Below, one piece after another: positions 1-7,276 of a DNA stretch of 12,566 nucleotides. How positions within the stretch are numbered: position 1 is the first letter of the stretch; each line of letters starts with the position of its first letter. The translations under genes and the position numbers were made by a program. Source of the DNA: Betaproteobacteria bacterium (lineage in GTDB: Bacteria > Pseudomonadota > Gammaproteobacteria > Burkholderiales > Burkholderiaceae_C); NCBI GenBank assembly GCA_025354965.1, contig JANXLW010000332.1, positions 1 to 12,566 on the forward strand. Direction: 5' to 3'. The notes beneath the pieces were generated by a model that was not told the origin of the DNA, ran no database searches, and worked only from the letters and a program-made list of their open reading frames with translations.

Positions 1-21
1 GCAACGGCTCTCTGGCTAGGC

Positions 22-82
22 GCGAAACCGCTGACAGTGCTTCGGGCACGGCAAGGTTTCGCAACGACGCCAGGGAGTCGTT
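22..82. repeat. Two adjacent inverted repeats just downstream of groEL
   Basis: Two hairpin-forming repeats follow the groEL stop. The nearer one pairs AACGAC (63-68) with GTCGTT (77-82). The farther one pairs GCGAAACC (22-29) with GGTTTCGC (55-62) and holds an inner GTGC/GCAC hairpin (37-40 with 46-49). They could end the groESL transcript, but no T-run follows on the minus strand, so they do not make a canonical Rho-independent terminator. The repeats are seen directly; the role is inference. Confidence 0.4.
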
Positions 83-93
83 TCGCGGCTCGA

Positions 94-1752
<1,659 letters not shown>

Positions 1753-1803
1753 GATGATTTCTCCGAATTCAGTTAATTAATAAGATGATGAAGGACCGAG
1801 AAA

Positions 1804-2094
1804 TTACTTCTCTACGACCGCAAACAGGTCGTCTTCTTTCATGACGAGGAGTTCGTCGCCGTCAACCTTGACGGTTTGACCGCTGTATTTTCCAAACAGC
1901 ACGCGGTCGCCGACTTTGACGGCCATGGCGCTCAATTCGCCTTTGTCGTTCTTTTTGCCTGGGCCCACGGCCAGCACTTCACCTTGATCGGGCTTTTCGG
2001 CAGCGCTATCAGGTATGACGATGCCGGAAGCGGTTTTGGTTTCGTTTTCCACGCGTTTAACAATCACGCGATCGTGTAGAGGGCGAAGTTTCAT
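1804..2094 (-). CDS. groES: Co-chaperonin GroES (Hsp10)
   Basis: GroES is the 10-kDa lid of the chaperonin; seven copies cap the GroEL ring. The 96-residue length matches the family. The start (MKLRPLHDRVIVKR) is typical, and the mobile loop that binds GroEL is recognisable at about residues 17-34 (TKTASGIVIPDSA). The conserved VGDRVLFGKYSG region follows, and the C-terminus (DDLFAVVE) is normal. An AGGAG ribosome-binding site lies 5-6 nt before the ATG. It is the first gene of the groES-groEL operon, behind a leader of roughly 120 nt that starts at the CIRCE-overlapping promoter. Confidence 0.99.
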   Translation of the reverse strand: MKLRPLHDRVIVKRVENETKTASGIVIPDSAAEKPDQGEVLAVGPGKKNDKGELSAMAVKVGDRVLFGKYSGQTVKVDGDELLVMKEDDLFAVVEK

Positions 2095-2132
2095 GGGAGC
2101 TCCTATGGGTTTTGAAACAGGGTTAAAAACAC

Positions 2133-2159
2133 GAGAGCCAACAAATTAAGTTAGCTCTC
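2133..2159 (-). promoter_or_regulatory. Imperfect hairpin in the groESL leader
   Basis: GAGAGC (2133-2138) pairs with GCTCTC (2154-2159). After one mismatch the pairing continues for three more base pairs around an AT-rich loop. It lies in the 5' untranslated leader, about 40 nt before the groES start and outside CIRCE. The inverted repeat is seen; a role in transcript stability or translation is only a guess. Confidence 0.35.
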
Positions 2160-2197
2160 ATTAACTTTAAGAGGGAGTTCTGGGATCCTCGATCTTA

Positions 2198-2224
2198 TCA
2201 GCACTCATCTCTTTCGAGTGCTAA
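2198..2224 (-). promoter_or_regulatory. CIRCE operator (HrcA binding site)
   Basis: The site reads TCAGCACTC, nine spacer bases, then GAGTGCTAA. This matches the CIRCE consensus (TTAGCACTC-N9-GAGTGCTAA) except for one base in the left arm. Outer bases (TTAT and ATAA) extend the partial symmetry. CIRCE binds the repressor HrcA, which releases it when GroEL is occupied by unfolded protein. Its place at the transcription start region of groES is the usual one. hrcA itself is not in the window. Confidence 0.95.
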
Positions 2225-2252
2225 TGATAAGGCCATTTGTCAGACTTTCAAG
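2224..2252 (-). promoter_or_regulatory. groESL promoter, heat-shock (sigma-32) type with sigma-70 overlap
   Basis: On the minus strand CTTGAAA (2246-2252) matches the sigma-32 -35 consensus. A 13-bp spacer leads to CCTTATCAT, an imperfect sigma-32 -10. The same DNA can be read as a sigma-70 promoter, TTGAAA then 16 bp then TATCAT. The -10 abuts the CIRCE arm, so HrcA would block this promoter. The motifs are seen; sigma-factor use is inferred. Confidence 0.65.
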
Positions 2253-2317
2253 ACTCGAGAGGTAGAAGTTGTCGATTCTTGTTGCGGAATGACACTGTAC
2301 TTTCCACTCTGTGCAGT

Positions 2318-2700
2318 TTAGTCGCGCACGCCGGTGCCGTCAGGCGTTGGGTAGTCATTGCCCCACACGTTCAAAAACTCGCGCCGCCCCACGGCGACCT
2401 GGGCCACAAACGGGAACACGTTGTTGGGCGTTCCCTGCGGGTCCTCGCCGATCAGGCCGCTGGCGTGGGCGCCCACCGGGTTGAAGTAGCGCAAGATGCT
2501 CAGGCGCCGCTCGGGTCACTGCGGTGCAGGTCGCGCAGCATCTCTTCAATCACCAGCTTGGTCTGGCCGTAGGGGTTGGTGGTTGACAGCGGGTGACCAT
2601 TGCAAAAGTTGTCGAACACGGTCACGTCATGACCGGCATAGAGCAACTCGACGCAAGTGTGGGATCCGATATAACCGGCGCCGCCAGTGACAAAGATCAT
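2318..2700 (-). pseudogene. UDP-glucose 4-epimerase (GalE) relic
   Basis: Three pieces of a GalE-type NAD-dependent epimerase remain. The N-terminal Rossmann motif (MIFVTGGAGYIGSH, from 2700) runs to FDNFCNGHP. It is then joined in frame to NPYGQTKLVIEEML, which holds the catalytic YxxxK motif. By comparison with full-length GalE about 100 residues between them, including the catalytic Ser region, are missing. Near 2508 one base is lost in what should be AGC TGG CGC, so the frame ends at TGA. The next frame continues with RLSILRYFNPVGAH and on to NDYPTPDGTGVRD, where homology stops at 2318-2320. The C-terminal third is absent. It has no function as a GalE. It lies upstream of groES on the same strand. 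No symbol is given because the family has several close members. Confidence 0.9.
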
Positions 2701-2726
2701 GGTTGAAAAGTCTCTTACAAGGAAAT

Positions 2727-2747
2727 AATTGGAATCTGACCCCAATT
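2727..2747. repeat. Short inverted repeat AATTGG/CCAATT
   Basis: AATTGG (2727-2732) pairs with CCAATT (2742-2747) around a nine-base loop, between the galE relic and the VapC gene. The GGGGTCAGATTCC core on the other strand resembles a sequence I associate with repeated intergenic elements in proteobacteria, but that is memory rather than a search result. Confidence 0.3.
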
Positions 2748-2789
2748 TACCAAGGTTTGAACTCAGGTTAGGGATGCACTACTGGTGGT

Positions 2790-3215
2790 TCAGTGAGTCC
2801 CAAAAATCGGGACACCTGCGGTTTTGGATGCCTTCGCCAGATCGGCATCAAGCGTCGCCAACGCCAGGCCCGTGCGCAGGGCAATTTCCAGGTAGGCGGC
2901 GTCGTAGGCTGACAGCTTATAGCGCCGGGCAAGGTTCAAGGTATCGCCCAAGGCGTGTGCCGCCGTCGCCTGGTCGGTCACGATGTTGAGTCTCCCAAGG
3001 AGGGCAATGAAGCGCTGCGAGTCAGCTTCAGTCACGATGCCCTTGGACTCTACCTTGGCGACAACATTGGCTGCTTCCAGCGCAAACAGCGACGGCACAA
3101 CCGCCTGCGATTCCTTTAGCGCCTTCAGGGCCGCACTGGCATATTCCGCGCCTGCGGGATTGGTTTGTGGCACCAGCCAGAGCAGCGCAACAGAGGCATC
3201 CAGAACAAACCTCAT
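2790..3215 (-). CDS. VapC-type PIN-domain ribonuclease toxin
   Basis: This 141-residue protein is a PIN-domain endoribonuclease of the VapC toxin type; such toxins cleave RNA, often tRNA or rRNA, when free of antitoxin. The acidic active-site residues are in the expected places: Asp6 (FVLDAS), Glu47 (ALEAAN), Asp105 (SAYDAAYLE) and Asp123 (ATLDADL). Length and domain are complete. The start ATG overlaps the stop of the antitoxin gene by four bases (ATGA, 3212-3215), so translation is probably coupled. The partner is a Phd/YefM-type antitoxin rather than an AbrB-like VapB, a pairing known for this family. The RNA target cannot be read from sequence. Confidence 0.88.
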   Translation of the reverse strand: MRFVLDASVALLWLVPQTNPAGAEYASAALKALKESQAVVPSLFALEAANVVAKVESKGIVTEADSQRFIALLGRLNIVTDQATAAHALGDTLNLARRYKLSAYDAAYLEIALRTGLALATLDADLAKASKTAGVPIFGTH

Positions 3216-3457
3216 GCCCGACCCTCGTCGACAAGCGCCTTGAGATCGACGTTGGCCATTGGCTTGCGGGCCATCATGAAGGACAGCATCTCATCGACGG
3301 CTACTGCGGCAGCCGAGAGCTTGTTGCCTTGCGCCGGCACCAGGTCGGCTACCGCCTCCCCGCGCAGGGTAATGGTGTAGCGGTTACCGACCTGAACACC
3401 GCGCAGCAACTCCGGCAGCTTCGTTTTGGCTTCATATGATCCTACTTGTATGTTCAT
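3212..3457 (-). CDS. Phd/YefM-type antitoxin
   Basis: This 81-residue protein is an antitoxin of the Phd/YefM kind. Its N-terminus (MNIQVGSYEAKTKLPELLRGV) is the DNA-binding fold of the family, followed by GNRYTITLRGEAVADLVP. The C-terminal part (from about residue 48) would wrap the toxin. I chose the ATG at 3457 over the in-frame ATG at 3469 because GGAG sits 7 nt before 3457, inside the extra codons. It is first in the operon, overlaps the toxin gene by four bases, and is preceded by a promoter with a dyad between its hexamers, as expected for autorepression. Confidence 0.87.
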   Translation of the reverse strand: MNIQVGSYEAKTKLPELLRGVQVGNRYTITLRGEAVADLVPAQGNKLSAAAVAVDEMLSFMMARKPMANVDLKALVDEGRA

Positions 3458-3483
3458 GATGCGCTCCATTGAAATGATAGACC

Positions 3484-3511
3484 AGTATATAGACTAGTCT
3501 GAAATACTCAA
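3484..3511 (-). promoter_or_regulatory. Promoter and operator-like dyad of the phd-vapC module
   Basis: On the minus strand TTGAGT (3506-3511), a 16-bp spacer and TATACT (3484-3489) make a good sigma-70 promoter. Between them lies the perfect palindrome AGACTAGTCT (3491-3500). Symmetry extends outward as AGTAT and ATACT (3484-3488, 3504-3508). A repressor bound here would block polymerase, which suits Phd/toxin autoregulation. Motifs seen; binding inferred. Confidence 0.7.
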
Positions 3512-3562
3512 GTCCCGACCTCACGAATTTTCCGAGTTTCAATCATGTTTTGCTGGACTGCG

Positions 3563-3979
3563 TTACGCTTCCCACGGATTAATGATCGTAACGCCAGCTG
3601 CCTCATAAGGAGCTGTATCGCGTGACGCCACGATGAACCCCCGCGAGGCCGCGATTGCGGCAATGTAGCCGTCTGGTGTTGGAAATCCTCGCCCGGCGAC
3701 CCTGGCTGTCACGGCCAGCTCGGCGTAGCGCCGTGCTGCATCGATGTCGAATGGAAGCACCCGATCCCTGAACAGCCTCATCAGACCGTCAAGGGTCTGT
3801 GCCAACATGTCGCGGCGCTTGCCGGTCGGGAGTGAGCCGATGCCAAACAGTAGTTCGGCCACCGTCACGCTGGATAGATACAGAGTTTCGGAGGCTTGAT
3901 CATTCAGCCAAGCCCGCACAGCCGGGTGCGGCTCGGGCTTCATCGCTTCGGAAACGACGTTGGTATCGAGGAGGATCAT
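3563..3979 (-). CDS. FitB-type PIN-domain ribonuclease toxin
   Basis: This is a 138-residue PIN-domain toxin of the FitB/VapC group, often annotated as plasmid stability protein. Active-site acids are visible: Asp5 (ILLDTNVVSE), Glu42 (VTVAELLFGI), Asp103 (FPTPDGYIAAIA) and Asp121 (VASRDTAPYE). The TNVVSE and INPW signatures are typical of this subgroup. It is full length. Its start overlaps the stop of the ribbon-helix-helix antitoxin by four bases (3976-3979). It is only distantly similar to the other VapC in the window, so the two modules are separate acquisitions rather than a recent duplication (inference from the sequences). Confidence 0.9.
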   Translation of the reverse strand: MILLDTNVVSEAMKPEPHPAVRAWLNDQASETLYLSSVTVAELLFGIGSLPTGKRRDMLAQTLDGLMRLFRDRVLPFDIDAARRYAELAVTARVAGRGFPTPDGYIAAIAASRGFIVASRDTAPYEAAGVTIINPWEA

Positions 3980-4230
3980 TCAAAACTCAACGGCTGGGCA
4001 GGAATTTTGTCGCGCACCTGGTTGAGGATCTCGAAATCCTCGTCCGTGAGGCCGATCTTGCGACCTAATGCCGCGAGAGCATCACCTAGGCGAACGCGCG
4101 TCTCTGGCTTGACTGCGATCGCCAGAATCTCGCGCACTTCGGCCTCGGTGCTGTGCCCATGAAGGGCTGCCCGCACCCGTAACGCGCGATGAACGTCGTC
4201 GGGCAGATTACGTACCGTCAGCATTGCCAT
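3976..4230 (-). CDS. FitA-type ribbon-helix-helix antitoxin
   Basis: This 84-residue protein matches FitA-type antitoxins. The N-terminal ribbon-helix-helix (MLTVRNLPDDVHRALRVRA then STEAEVREIL) binds operator DNA as a dimer. The C-terminal tail from about residue 50 would occupy the PIN toxin active site. The start at 4230 (MAMLTV) is used; 4224 is an alternative two codons on. The ribosome-binding site is weak (GAG about 10 nt upstream). It is first in its operon, overlaps fitB by four bases, and has a strong promoter surrounded by repeated GCATTC motifs. Confidence 0.9.
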   Translation of the reverse strand: MAMLTVRNLPDDVHRALRVRAALHGHSTEAEVREILAIAVKPETRVRLGDALAALGRKIGLTDEDFEILNQVRDKIPAQPLSFE

Positions 4231-4246
4231 AGCATCATCTCATAAA

Positions 4247-4293
4247 AATGCATTCTACGCATTCATTATATCTAGTTGAATGCATTGCTGCAA
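4247..4293 (-). promoter_or_regulatory. Promoter and repeated operator motifs of the fitAB module
   Basis: On the minus strand TTGCAG (4288-4293), exactly 17 bp and TATAAT (4265-4270) form a near-ideal sigma-70 promoter. The 9-bp sequence AATGCATTC at 4247-4255 recurs inverted as GAATGCATT at 4278-4286, and a third partial copy (GCATTC) lies at 4259-4264. The copies flank the -10, a layout expected for cooperative binding by a ribbon-helix-helix protein. Confidence 0.75.
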
Positions 4294-4557
4294 GACACAC
4301 ACTTGCCGACTGTACCGGTGTAATTTCTGACGCAACGAGAAGACCGTCTTGTTAAACATCTTGCGATGCAACTCCCGCACAAAGCCCTCTTCCAGCAATT
4401 CACGCTTCTTTTGGCGAAAGGCCCAGCCTTCGGCAGTGACGAAATTGGCCTCCTCCCACGCGTTCAGTTCAGCCTGGGTAGTGATGTGTCTGGGCAATAA
4501 CCCCGCTGCTTCGTCAGGATCGATAGGCGTGGCGCCAGGTGAATAGCTGAAGTCCAT
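4255..4557 (-). pseudogene. Truncated Fic-family 'mobile mystery protein B'
   Basis: The N-terminal part matches the Fic-domain family known as mobile mystery protein B: SPGATPIDPDEAAGLLPRHITTQAELNAWEE, then FVRELHRKMFNKT. Full-length members run to about 200 residues and continue into a WRWAG stretch and the Fic motif HPFxxGNGR. Here similarity stops after MFNKTV, near 4342, and about 30 unrelated residues follow that overlap the promoter of the next module. The catalytic motif is therefore absent and no AMP transfer is possible. The start is taken at 4557, two bases after the stop of the partner gene; an ATG at 4578 is possible. Arrival of the fitAB module, or a deletion beside it, probably removed the 3' part. 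Confidence 0.85.
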
Positions 4558-4559
4558 CG

Positions 4560-5017
4560 TCACCACAGCGACCGCCAAGATCCGTCCAGTAACTCCTTGG
4601 CCAGCAGGTCGCGCTGAACTTGATGACTAACGCCGGTCACCGCTTGGTCCTCTAACGACATCGAGTGCGACACCGGACGCAGTTTTTCTTCTGCAACCTG
4701 CATGGCCCGCTCCCGGAGCACTGCCTCCAACGACTTTCTTGGCACCAGGGCGTAATGCAATTCGCAATCAAGCGCCTCGGCCAGTTTGCGCAGGCTACCC
4801 AGTGAAATCACCTGCTGGGCTTCGGCCGCCTCCAGCTTTCGCACACCGCCATCGGTCATACCCATGCGTGCCGCCAATGCTGCTGCAGGCATCCCCAGGG
4901 TCTCGCGAATGGCCCGGGACCATCCACTTTTCGGCCGTGGTGGTGCGCAGCAGTGCGCACGGCACCCAAGGATGCCTCCAATTGCTGCAGGCGCAAGGCC
5001 TGTAATCGCTTGTTCAT
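4560..5017 (-). pseudogene. Frameshifted XRE-type 'mobile mystery protein A'
   Basis: Mobile mystery protein A is a small helix-turn-helix protein that accompanies the Fic protein B and is probably its regulator or antitoxin. The N-terminus (MNKRLQALRLQQLEASLGAVRT) starts at 5017 in one frame. The body is in another: RPKSGWSRAIRETLGMPAAALAARMG, the HTH, then LRKLAEALDCELHYALVP and the tail to SLW. Joining them needs a -1 shift between about 4937 and 4960, meaning one base has been lost. A perfect GTGCGC/GCGCAC hairpin sits at that spot (4943-4960), and no slippery heptamer is visible. The body frame is also open upstream to 5129, but that part does not resemble the family. Most likely a dead gene; a sequencing error is possible. 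Confidence 0.82.
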
Positions 5018-5400
5018 AGTACTTATTGGTATCTTTTGATTGTCCGAGATCAAAGAAACGTATGCGTTCAGTGGACTGCACCTTGCCAAACCGAAGTGGC
5101 AGTGATACGTAAACGGGTTCAAAAAGCAAGGACCAATATACGGGCGGAGTACGAAAGTCTGGCCCGTTTATGCCGAAAAGGGGTTGACTCTTATGTGCCG
5201 AAAAACAATTAGGCTGTTTTTGTTAAAAAGTGACACTCAGGCTGTGAACATTGAAAAAACAGAAGTTCTTTTGAGAAGCAGCAAAGCACTGTGGCGTTGC
5301 CTTGCGGTGCGAACGTCAACCAGAACACAAAACGATTCACCTGCAAGCGGGACCTCCGCATTAGGACTGGTACGCCAGCAGGGGGCGGGTCACCAGGCTT
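5018..5400. other. Intergenic stretch upstream of the mobile mystery genes
   Basis: No convincing gene lies here. Near the middle, TTATGCCGAAAA (5168-5179) and TTATGTGCCGAAAA (5191-5204) form a direct repeat that looks like a repressor site. The plus strand has TTGACT (5184-5189), 17 bp and AATTAG between and after the repeats. This could be a promoter for a lost rightward gene, or an operator of the HTH protein encoded to the left. A rightward frame (5184-5447) shows no recognisable domain and runs into the ATPase gene on the other strand. Confidence 0.4.
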
Positions 5401-6597
5401 TTATTGCCCGGCTTTGCGCGGCCCATCTGGCATGGTGCGCAGCATGAATTGGTCAAACAAGGGAACCGTAAAGGCAGTGTCGCCATGCGCGGGGCTGTAG
5501 ATCATCCCTTTTTTGATCAGGCTTGAGCGCAATGGCGCGATGGTCTGCACTTTGACGCCCAGACGTTCTGCAACGCCACCAGAGCGCTGATTGCCGGTAC
5601 CCAGTTCGGCCAGGGCACTGAGGTAGTCTTTTTCGCGTGGCGTCAGCCGGTCAAAACGGACACGGAAAAAGCTTTGATCAAGGCGGGCTGTGGACGCAAT
5701 GGTGGTTTGCCGGATGAGGTCTATGTCGATCGGCGAGTGATCCGCCATATTCCATGATTGGTACCCCCACTCCTGGAGGAAATATGGATAGCCTTGGGTG
5801 ACTCTATAAATCTCTGCGAGAGCTTGGGGCGTATATGAGACACCTTGGGTGGAAACCGGCCCCTGCAGTGCTTGAGATGCATCGGCCTGAGATAGCGGGC
5901 CGACTTCGGGGTAAGTGAACAGCCGTTCCGCATACGACTTGGATTTGCCTGCCAAGCCCACCAGTTGCGGCAATCCCGCTCCAATCAAAACCAGCGGCAA
6001 ATTGCGTTGGGTGACTCTGTGCATAGCCATGATAAGGGCGCTCATTTCCAGCTCAGTCATGTACTGCAACTCATCAATGATGATGGCTACTGCTGTTTGC
6101 CGGTCAGCTGCGGCTTCGCCAACTGCTGCAAATAGTTCGGCCAAATCGGCTTCGAGGTCTCCGCTGTCGGCGGACCCGGTCTCGGGGTCGATGTCAAGCC
6201 CAAATTCCGCGTCGCCGACCTTGACTTTGACCGCACCAATAAAGCTGCGAAGCACGCGCAAACCTCGTTTTACTTTCTGACTGACGTTTTGCATACGGTC
6301 CAGCGCGAACAGCATCTGCCGCAGGGGAGGCAGCAGCAGCAGAGGAAGTGCTTTGCTTTCGTGCGCTTCAATCAGCAGCGCCTGATAGCCCTGGGCTTGA
6401 GCAATCTCACGTACCCGATTGAGTAAAACTGTTTTTCCAACACCACGCAAACCCACCATCAGCATGCTTTGCTCACTGCGCCCGATTTTCGTTCGGGCGA
6501 GCAAGATTTGAACCCGAAGCAACAGATCAGTGCGCCCCGCCAGCTCGGGAGGCTGATTGCCGGCGCCAGGTGAAAATGGATTGGTAAGTGGATTCAT
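5401..6597 (-). CDS. Stand-alone AAA-type ATPase with C-terminal winged helix
   Basis: This 398-residue protein belongs to the AAA/STAND-like P-loop ATPases often labelled 'ATP-binding protein' (the Orc1-like or COG1672-like group). Walker A is GLRGVGKT (residues 49-56), and Walker B is AIIIDELQYM with Asp175-Glu176. A sensor-like strand VLIGAGLPQL is at 203-212. A lid region (VTQGYPYFLQEWG) follows at 266-278. The C-terminal part (about 319-385: LTPREKDYLSALAELG, VAERLGVKVQTIAPLRSSLIKKGMI) has the pattern of a winged helix, so it probably binds DNA. No membrane segment or effector domain is visible. It is a single gene with no same-strand partner close by, and its upstream DNA is very AT-rich. 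Its role is unknown; relatives are common in mobile and stress-related contexts. Confidence 0.87.
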   Translation of the reverse strand: MNPLTNPFSPGAGNQPPELAGRTDLLLRVQILLARTKIGRSEQSMLMVGLRGVGKTVLLNRVREIAQAQGYQALLIEAHESKALPLLLLPPLRQMLFALDRMQNVSQKVKRGLRVLRSFIGAVKVKVGDAEFGLDIDPETGSADSGDLEADLAELFAAVGEAAADRQTAVAIIIDELQYMTELEMSALIMAMHRVTQRNLPLVLIGAGLPQLVGLAGKSKSYAERLFTYPEVGPLSQADASQALQGPVSTQGVSYTPQALAEIYRVTQGYPYFLQEWGYQSWNMADHSPIDIDLIRQTTIASTARLDQSFFRVRFDRLTPREKDYLSALAELGTGNQRSGGVAERLGVKVQTIAPLRSSLIKKGMIYSPAHGDTAFTVPLFDQFMLRTMPDGPRKAGQ

Positions 6598-6930
6598 ATC
6601 TATTGAAGTTACGATGATTTATTAATGTTACTATTAAATAAGATAAATTGGTATAACTTTCTTATAAATGAAACATTGCCGCGGTGACCCTGTCCCAGGA
6701 TTTGGGACCGCGTTTGTGTTCACCCATTGGGTGAGTGTGCAAAATCCGTGCAAACCTGCACCAGTGTTCGTTCACAGGGCTATTGCGCGAGGGCAACTGC
6801 CGTTTCTAGGTTTAGTCATTTGCGACCACTTTCCAGAACACCCAATGGTCACCGTTTTGGGCATTGACCCAATGGTCAAAAAGAGACAACTCGTGTTTTT
6901 GTTAGGCACGGGATGGGCACAAAAGCAAAA
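6598..6930. other. Non-coding stretch with inverted and direct repeats
   Basis: I see no gene here. 6598-6670 is AT-rich and probably holds the ATPase promoter, though I cannot place clear hexamers. A hairpin pairs GTCCCA (6692-6697) with TGGGAC (6703-6708), and an overlapping outer pair is CGCGGT/ACCGCG (6680-6685, 6707-6712). CACCCATTGGGTG (6721-6733) is a palindrome around ATT. ACCCAATGGTCA occurs twice as a direct repeat (6840-6851 and 6867-6878). Confidence 0.5.
6840..6878. repeat. Direct repeat ACCCAATGGTCA
   Basis: Two identical 12-bp copies begin 27 bp apart (6840-6851, 6867-6878). Related CCCATTGGG and CCAATGGGTC sequences lie at 6721-6733 and 7224-7234, on either side of the tRNA fragment. 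Such an array could be binding sites for a recombinase or repressor; the repeats are seen, the role is not. Confidence 0.6.
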
Positions 6931-6952
6931 CGCCGACATCAAGTCGGCGTTT
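6921..6952 (-). terminator. Rho-independent terminator downstream of the tRNA fragment
   Basis: CGCCGAC (6931-6937) pairs perfectly with GTCGGCG (6943-6949) around a five-base loop. On the minus strand the stem is followed by TTTTGCTTTT, so it terminates leftward transcription. It lies about 30 bp past the CCA end of the tRNA fragment, as a native terminator of a tRNA gene would. Confidence 0.75.
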
Positions 6953-6978
6953 ACTTACAGGGGAAGCCCCGTGTTTAT

Positions 6979-7021
6979 TGGTTGCGCGAGTAGGATTTGA
7001 ACCTACGACCTGGGTTATGAG
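6979..7021 (-). pseudogene. 3' half of an initiator tRNA-Met gene
   Basis: Read on the minus strand, this segment starts with the anticodon loop CTCATAA (anticodon CAT). It continues through AGGTC, the T-arm GTAGG-TTCAAAT-CCTAC, the acceptor strand TCGCGCA and ACCA. The A before the discriminator base is the hallmark of bacterial initiator tRNA (C1 x A72 mismatch). Compared with initiator tRNAs, two bases of the 3' anticodon stem are missing after CATAACCC. The 5' half (acceptor strand, D-arm, 5' anticodon stem) is absent: upstream bases do not pair. It cannot give a working tRNA. A 3' tRNA fragment with encoded CCA and its own terminator is what integration of an island at a tRNA gene leaves at the distal end. 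Confidence 0.82.
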
Positions 7022-7276
7022 GGTTCAGATTTCGTTGTGTATGTCCAGCGATCTAACACTTTCTCTTTTGGCTTTAATAGGTGCGATCCTATATAAATCA
7101 ATCACTTAGCGCGGCTACTCTGTGACATCACTCACCTCTTTTGAGCCCACTTGTACTCTTCCTTGTCACACCCGGGGGCCAAAACATCGTCACTGCCAAG
7201 ACGACTGAAATTCAGTTTCTGCGACCAATGGGTCGCCTTTCTCATCATTTAAAGCCGGTTTCAGTTTTCTTGGAAG
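7022..7276. other. Gene-free stretch between tRNA fragment and abiEii
   Basis: No coding frame is convincing. Two short hairpins lie close to the abiEii stop: ACTGAA/TTCAGT (7204-7216) and GCGACC/GGTCGC (7221-7236, four-base loop). The second could end the abiE transcript but has no T-run. The loop of the second repeats the CCAATGGG-type motif found left of the tRNA fragment. Confidence 0.45.

Noticed and set aside
4937..4960. Programmed -1 frameshift in mobile mystery protein A
   Set aside because: A hairpin is present, but no slippery heptamer precedes it, and the partner Fic gene is truncated, so simple decay is the better explanation.
5184..5447. Plus-strand frame of 87 codons behind a TTGACT box
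   Set aside because: No domain recognised, and the end runs into the ATPase gene. The promoter-like signal is kept as a finding but the frame is not called as a gene.
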